From contig NZ_JADFTZ010000001.1 in NCBI RefSeq assembly GCF_015223105.1, positions 372,001 to 436,000 on the forward strand: a stretch of 64,000 bases of DNA, given 5' to 3'. Below, one piece after another: positions 62,804 to 64,000 of the stretch (positions within the stretch are counted from its first letter, which is position 1; each line of letters begins with the position of its first letter). Under the pieces are notes generated by a model. The model ran no database searches. It saw only the letters and a program-made list of their open reading frames with translations, and was not told the origin of the DNA. This stretch comes from Flavobacterium proteolyticum. Lineage in GTDB: Bacteria; Bacteroidota; Bacteroidia; Flavobacteriales; Flavobacteriaceae. Made by a program: the position numbers and the translations under genes.

Positions 62804-63096
62804 GCTTGTTCTTGCACTAACGAAATTAAAGTGTTGGCATCAAGTTCGCCACTTTGTCTCCATACCATTTGACCTTCTTTGTAAATCATTAAAGTAGGCA
62901 AACCTTTAATACGAAGCGCATCGGCTAATTCCTGATTTTTATCCACATCAATTTTAATTACACGAGCCTTGTCTCCTAAAGCAGCCGCAACATGACGAAT
63001 TACTTCATTCATAGCTACTGAAGGTTCATTCCACTCTGTAAAAAAATCGATTAGTACAGGTACTTGAGCATCGATAAGTTCTCCAAATTTTGACAT
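62800..63096 (-). CDS. Thioredoxin-fold protein lacking the catalytic CxxC
   Basis: From the ATG at 63096 the protein has 98 residues. It follows a thioredoxin closely: V-P-V-L-I-D-F-F-T-E-W near 12-22, I-K-I-D-V-D-K-N-Q-E-L-A near 52, and cis-Pro loop G-L-P-T-L-M-I-Y near 71. The active site, normally W-C-G-P-C, reads W-N-E-P-S, and there is no cysteine in the whole protein. It cannot do dithiol chemistry and probably serves as a binding module (inference). An in-frame ATG at 63135 adds 13 residues. I prefer 63096 from recalled relatives. Its stop overlaps the convergent deacetylase stop by four bases. Confidence 0.85.
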   Translation of the reverse strand: MSKFGELIDAQVPVLIDFFTEWNEPSVAMNEVIRHVAAALGDKARVIKIDVDKNQELADALRIKGLPTLMIYKEGQMVWRQSGELDANTLISLVQEQA

Positions 63097-63149
63097 AAAT
63101 TGCAATTTATTAGTATCAAAAATATTAATTTTCACACGAAAATAATATA

Positions 63150-63157
63150 CAAATGTA
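63150..63157 (-). promoter_or_regulatory. Putative -7 promoter element for the thioredoxin-like gene
   Basis: On the minus strand this reads TACATTTG, matching TAnnTTTG, 14 bases before the ATG at 63135 and 53 before the one at 63096. It starts 15 bases from the stop codon of the metallophosphoesterase gene. Confidence 0.5.
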
Positions 63158-63171
63158 GCATTTTTACTGAA

Positions 63172-64000
63172 TTATGCTACTTTTTCTCCTTTTTTTAGTT
63201 CAATAACCGTTATTTCGGGCATAATTCCTACCCTACCAGGATAAGCATGAAAGCCAAAACCACGATTTACATAAATATATCTTCCAGCATTTTCATACAA
63301 TCCTGCCCATTGTTTGTAAACATATTGTACTGGACTCCATTTTACCCAACCTGGTATTTCTATCCCAAATTGGAATCCGTGTGTATGTCCTGATAATGTT
63401 AAATGATAATGATTGTCATCGTGCTGAATTTTCTCATCCCAATGACTCGGATCATGACTCATTACAATTTTGAAATCTTCTTTAGACAAACCTTTAGAAG
63501 CTAAATTTAAATCGCCACGTTCACCAAATTTTCTTCCCCAGTTTTCAACTCCAACGATTGCCAATTCTTGATTGTCTTTTTTGATTTTCACATGTTCGTT
63601 TAACAACAATTTAAAATCAATTTTATTATGAATCGATTTGATATTTTCAAAGTTTTGAACCTTATCTTTTTTTGATGGCCAATCTACATATTCCCCATAG
63701 TCATGATTTCCTAAAACAGAAAATTTTCCATATTTAGGATTATGAATTCCTTTGAACGTATCAATCCATGGATCCATTTCGGTAGCATGAGTATTCACAA
63801 TATCACCCGTAAACAAAACCATATCCGAATTTTGTTCATTAATCAAATCAATTGCATATTGAATTTTTTCTGCATCATCAAAACTTCCACTGTGAACATC
63901 CGAAATATGTGTAATCGTTGTTCCATCAAAAGCATCTGGCAAATCAGGAAAAAAAAGCGTTTGTCTGATTACTTTGTAATTATATTTTCCAATGGTAATT
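63172..64000 (-). CDS. Metallophosphoesterase (calcineurin-like), N-terminus beyond window edge
   Basis: The frame stays open from the window edge (I-T-I-G-K-Y-N-Y-K-V-I-R-Q) through a TTG that could be misread as a start at 63942. The phosphoesterase motifs are visible: I-S-D-V-H-S-G-S, F-T-G-D-I-V-N-T, V-L-G-N-H-D-Y-G, M-S-H-D-P and L-S-G-H-T-H-G-F-Q. These are the metal-binding residues of the calcineurin-like superfamily, in the YkuE/YaeI-type membrane-associated group. A missing N-terminal membrane segment is likely, as in relatives. The substrate is unknown. About 276 residues are present. Confidence 0.93.
   Translation of the reverse strand, partial: ITIGKYNYKVIRQTLFFPDLPDAFDGTTITHISDVHSGSFDDAEKIQYAIDLINEQNSDMVLFTGDIVNTHATEMDPWIDTFKGIHNPKYGKFSVLGNHDYGEYVDWPSKKDKVQNFENIKSIHNKIDFKLLLNEHVKIKKDNQELAIVGVENWGRKFGERGDLNLASKGLSKEDFKIVMSHDPSHWDEKIQHDDNHYHLTLSGHTHGFQFGIEIPGWVKWSPVQYVYKQWAGLYENAGRYIYVNRGFGFHAYPGRVGIMPEITVIELKKGEKVA

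Noticed and set aside
1..64000. Mobile elements, prophage, CRISPR arrays or defence genes
   Set aside because: I looked for transposase, integrase, nuclease and repeat-spacer patterns and found none. All large genes fit core flavobacterial families.

Overview
This AT-rich (roughly one-third G+C by eye) window is chromosomal core sequence from a member of the Bacteroidota, almost certainly family Flavobacteriaceae and most likely Flavobacterium or a close relative. The evidence is the gliding and type IX secretion genes (SprA, a PorP/SprF protein, a RemB-like protein), an alternative complex III/aa3 oxidase gene cluster, two-OmpH bam-region synteny, absence of strong Shine-Dalgarno sequences, and many copies of the Bacteroidota -7 promoter element TAnnTTTG upstream of genes. 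No mobile element, CRISPR array, phage gene or recognisable defence system is visible. Both edges cut through genes.

Layout. 1-6092 (+): end of a beta-barrel gene, uppS, bamA, two ompH/skp-like chaperones and murI, an envelope-biogenesis block. 6094-12805: gamma carbonic anhydrase-like protein, an orphan PorP/SprF, a NifU-type Fe-S scaffold, a phosphate permease with a long C-terminal cytosolic domain, an MscS channel and TsaB. 12905-15562 (-): adaptor and TolC-type outer-membrane components of an efflux system. 15665-17056 (+): DUF4403 lipoprotein. 17091-22195 (-): cytochrome oxidase assembly and accessory subunits in two transcription units (cyoE, two subunit III genes, subunit IV; then a cysteine-free SCO-like protein, SCO, DUF420 and a small Cys-pair membrane protein). 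22286-27591 (-): RemB-like protein and deoC, two TonB proteins each with its own terminator, VanZ, gcvH. 27730-37824 (-): maeB-ruvA-sprA, with the 2404-residue T9SS translocon protein SprA last. 37933-40854 (-): DUF808, queG, ruvB. 40927-52308 (-): actABCDEF-coxBA, one tightly packed operon for alternative complex III and the aa3 oxidase core. 52525-52914 (+): SPOR protein. 52976-57548 (-): rimP-nusA-infB with a terminator-like leader hairpin. 57717 to the end: universal stress protein, tRNA-Gln, a large DUF2723 membrane protein, a polysaccharide deacetylase, a thioredoxin-fold protein without catalytic cysteines, and a truncated metallophosphoesterase.

How the parts fit. Much of the window serves aerobic respiration: quinol is oxidised by ActABCDEF, electrons pass through c-type hemes to CoxB and CoxA, and the 17-22 kb block supplies subunits III and IV, heme O and copper delivery. 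Most of the rest is envelope biology: outer-membrane protein assembly, T9SS secretion and gliding, TonB energisation and efflux. I do not see a clearly new system. The best leads are a terminator-like hairpin in the rimP-nusA-infB leader, a TonB-C-like module with a conserved C-x10-C pair shared by RemB and both neighbouring TonB proteins, redox-fold proteins that have lost their cysteines, and an altered CuA motif in CoxB.
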